A stretch of DNA of 21,430 bases, from positions 1-21,430 of the IMG/VR virus record IMGVR_UViG_3300042923_000218. One strand, 5' to 3'. The notes below the pieces were generated by a model. The model was not told the origin of the DNA, ran no database searches, and saw nothing but the letters and a program-made list of their open reading frames with translations. This stretch comes from a virus. Numbering within the stretch: the first letter of the stretch is position 1; each line of letters opens with the position of its first letter. Below, piece by piece: positions 20,315 through 21,430 of this stretch. A program made the position numbers and the translations under genes.

Positions 20315-21047
20315 TAGTGAACGCCTCCTCGAGCTTGTCAAGGAGATTTCCTAGCTTGTCCTCTGTCTTTGCTCCGGTATCCGTTGTAGCCCGTATCTGG
20401 TCAATACGAGCCTGAACAAGTTCAAGCTTATGATGACGTTCGTCAAATTCGTCAGTGATCTGTAAGAACTGTCTAATGGATGTCCTTAACTCACTAATCG
20501 CTCTGCTTTGAGCATTTAAAAAAGCTGCCTGTTTTTCATAGGCGAACCTTACTTCGTATTTATCAGCACCAGAATCACCCCATCCAGATTGGCTTTGCTC
20601 CTTAGATAAGTCATCAGCATTATTCACAAGCATAATTTTCTGTGAACGAATGATTGCAGTGTACTGAATAACAATTTGATCCCAAAGCAAATCCTCTGGT
20701 TTTCTTCCAGCGATTGTTTCCATAATCTCTTTATATTCTTCCGGCAGATACTTGGAAAGAAAGCCGAATTTCTCAGCAGCTTTGTTCCGTTTGGCAAATT
20801 GGTTTTTCGGGTTATGGTTGCCACTTCTCTTGCTCGGCGCACGTGCCTGCTTCTTACCTTTCTGTTTCGGAGTACTCCGTTTATCCGTTTGGAGTACTCC
20901 GTTCCAATTGTCTTTTGACTTCCATCCTCCAATTGTCTTTTCGGGGACTTCTAACTGTCTTGCTATCTCACGATTCGTGATCTCGCCTTTACATTCTTTC
21001 CACATCTTAAAGGCTTCATCACGCCGGGGATCTCTTTTCCTTGGCAT
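20301..21047 (-). CDS. terS: Terminase small subunit
   Basis: A 248-residue protein; ATG at 21047 with GGTGA 8 bases upstream. Residues about 20-45 (GEITNREIARQLEVPEKTIG, then GWKSKDNW) form a helix-turn-helix expected to bind the packaging site. A basic linker (KQKGKKQARAPSKRSGNHN) follows, then a long helical oligomerisation region (about 100-225) and a C-terminal acidic helix that would contact the large subunit. The helix-turn-helix coding region contains two pairs of DNA repeats that might be the recognition site itself. Confidence 0.9.
   Translation of the reverse strand: MPRKRDPRRDEAFKMWKECKGEITNREIARQLEVPEKTIGGWKSKDNWNGVLQTDKRSTPKQKGKKQARAPSKRSGNHNPKNQFAKRNKAAEKFGFLSKYLPEEYKEIMETIAGRKPEDLLWDQIVIQYTAIIRSQKIMLVNNADDLSKEQSQSGWGDSGADKYEVRFAYEKQAAFLNAQSRAISELRTSIRQFLQITDEFDERHHKLELVQARIDQIRATTDTGAKTEDKLGNLLDKLEEAFTNEPE
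20868..20941. repeat. Two pairs of short direct repeats inside terS (candidate packaging site)
   Basis: GGAGTACTCCGTT occurs at 20869-20881 and 20891-20903, exactly 22 bases apart; its core GGAGTACTCC is a perfect palindrome. Immediately beside it, CCAATTGTCTTTT occurs at 20904-20916 and 20929-20941, 25 bases apart. The two copies of each pair are read in different frames of terS (22 and 25 are not multiples of 3), so the protein does not explain the repetition. In pac phages such as SPP1 the terminase recognition site lies in or near terS. Confidence 0.7.
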
Positions 21048-21082
21048 TACATGTCACCACACCTCCATGATCGGATTGATGA

Positions 21083-21274
21083 TTATTTCAAGTTGTTCAC
21101 GCCAGCATTAAAATAGATGTTCAGTGATACACCGACGATCATCAGTAAAATTCCAATTGCAATAAGCGTCAGCTTCAACCATACTTCAAGTTGAACAGTC
21201 AACGGAGAAAGTATTAATGCTGTTCCTAATGGAATCAAGACTATTGATATCATGAACACAATTAATAGCATCAT
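21083..21274 (-). CDS. Small two-helix membrane protein upstream of terS
   Basis: The open frame extends to 21355, but the upstream stretch overlaps another small gene; I choose ATG 21274, which shares ATGA with that gene's stop and so is probably coupled. The 63-residue product is MMLLIVFMISIVLIPLGTAL followed by a second hydrophobic segment (LKLTLIAIGILLMIVGVSLN) and a short polar end. Two transmembrane helices with a short loop; holin-like in size, but no lysis gene is in view, so I do not assign it. Longer starts at 21349 or the ATG of MESREK cannot be excluded. Confidence 0.6.
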   Translation of the reverse strand: MMLLIVFMISIVLIPLGTALILSPLTVQLEVWLKLTLIAIGILLMIVGVSLNIYFNAGVNNLK

Positions 21275-21390
21275 TGTCTTTTCTCTGCTTTCCATCCATT
21301 CTTCTTCACACACCTCAGGAACGGGCACAGCCCTTCCCGATCCAACCATATACATCCTTTACAGCCATGCTCAGGGTCTTTTATTTTCAT
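21271..21390 (-). CDS. Tiny Cys-rich (probable zinc-binding) protein, 39 residues
   Basis: ATG at 21390. The product begins MKIKDPEHGCKGCIWLDREG and continues LCPFLRCVKKNGWKAEKRQ. Four cysteines (10, 13, 22, 27) are arranged C-x2-C-x8-C-x4-C, suggesting a small zinc knuckle. The upstream AGGACAGAGA is only a moderate ribosome site. The stop overlaps the next gene's ATG (ATGA). Small proteins of this type are common just before terS in Gram-positive phages, but no role is known to me. Confidence 0.6.
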   Translation of the reverse strand: MKIKDPEHGCKGCIWLDREGLCPFLRCVKKNGWKAEKRQ

Positions 21391-21399
21391 TTCTCTGTC

Positions 21400-21429
21400 C
21401 TACAATTCCGGATACACATAAAAATATCC
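21400..21429 (-). other. Possible last codons of an upstream gene cut by the window edge
   Basis: One minus-strand frame entering from the right edge reads GYFYVYPEL and stops at TAG (21402-21400), 9 bases before the 21390 ATG. This spacing would fit the end of a preceding gene, but only nine codons are visible and another frame is also open, so it cannot be confirmed. Confidence 0.25.
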
Positions 21430-21430
21430 A

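Noticed and set aside
21275-21355. N-terminal extension of the two-helix membrane protein (start at 21355)
   Set aside because: The stretch is the out-of-frame copy of the Cys-rich gene at 21271-21390, and the 21355 ATG touches its only ribosome-like sequence. The ATGA-coupled start at 21274 is simpler.

Overview
The window is one continuous block of siphovirus late genes, almost certainly a prophage or temperate phage of a low-to-moderate-GC Gram-positive host (Bacillota, probably Bacilli). I base this on strong GGAGG-type ribosome binding sites, frequent GTG and TTG starts, an SPP1-like head module (Gp6-type portal, MuF/Gp7-type minor head protein) and a Dit/Tal-type tail tip for Gram-positive hosts. 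Every gene I can support is on the minus strand, so the module reads from high to low coordinates. I see no integrase, lysis genes, tRNA, CRISPR array, attachment site or host gene, so I cannot tell whether this is an integrated prophage or a free phage.

Reading 5'->3' on the minus strand. (1) 21390-19076: a tiny Cys-rich protein, a two-helix membrane peptide, then the small and large terminase subunits. The terS gene contains two pairs of short direct repeats, one pair palindromic, that could be a packaging site. (2) 19092-14980: portal, a small protein, and an 831-residue MuF minor head protein whose C-terminal half carries two separate HExxH zincin-like motifs. (3) 14978-13757: six small, tightly packed or overlapping genes of unknown function; two are shorter than 50 codons and a third has its true start well inside a longer open frame. 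The block ends at a weak terminator. (4) 13604-11540: scaffold, probable decoration protein, major capsid protein (E family). (5) 11526-9787: a small charged protein and four head-tail joining or tail-completion proteins. (6) 9773-5351: major tail protein with a C-terminal Ig-like (BIg2) domain, an intrinsic terminator, the G/GT tail chaperone pair with a likely -1 frameshift, and a 940-residue tape measure protein with an exact 11-residue / 44-residue tryptophan repeat. (7) 5367-1: distal tail protein, a fibre-like protein ending in an SGNH hydrolase, a membrane-anchored SGNH hydrolase, a membrane-anchored unknown protein, a terminator, and the N-terminal 306 codons of the tail endopeptidase/Tal protein, which runs off the left edge.

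The most unusual part is 919-2457. The normal dit-tal pair is split by a fibre gene and a loosely spaced two-gene cassette. The last cassette gene (978-1550) has its own candidate promoter and a strong intrinsic terminator. A long inverted repeat spans that promoter. In read-through late transcripts it would fold over the ribosome binding site; transcripts started at the gene's own promoter would lack the 5' arm and stay translatable. This suggests a lysogen-expressed moron, possibly a host-surface or exclusion function. The second notable feature is the tandem-zincin MuF protein followed by a cluster of small unknown genes.
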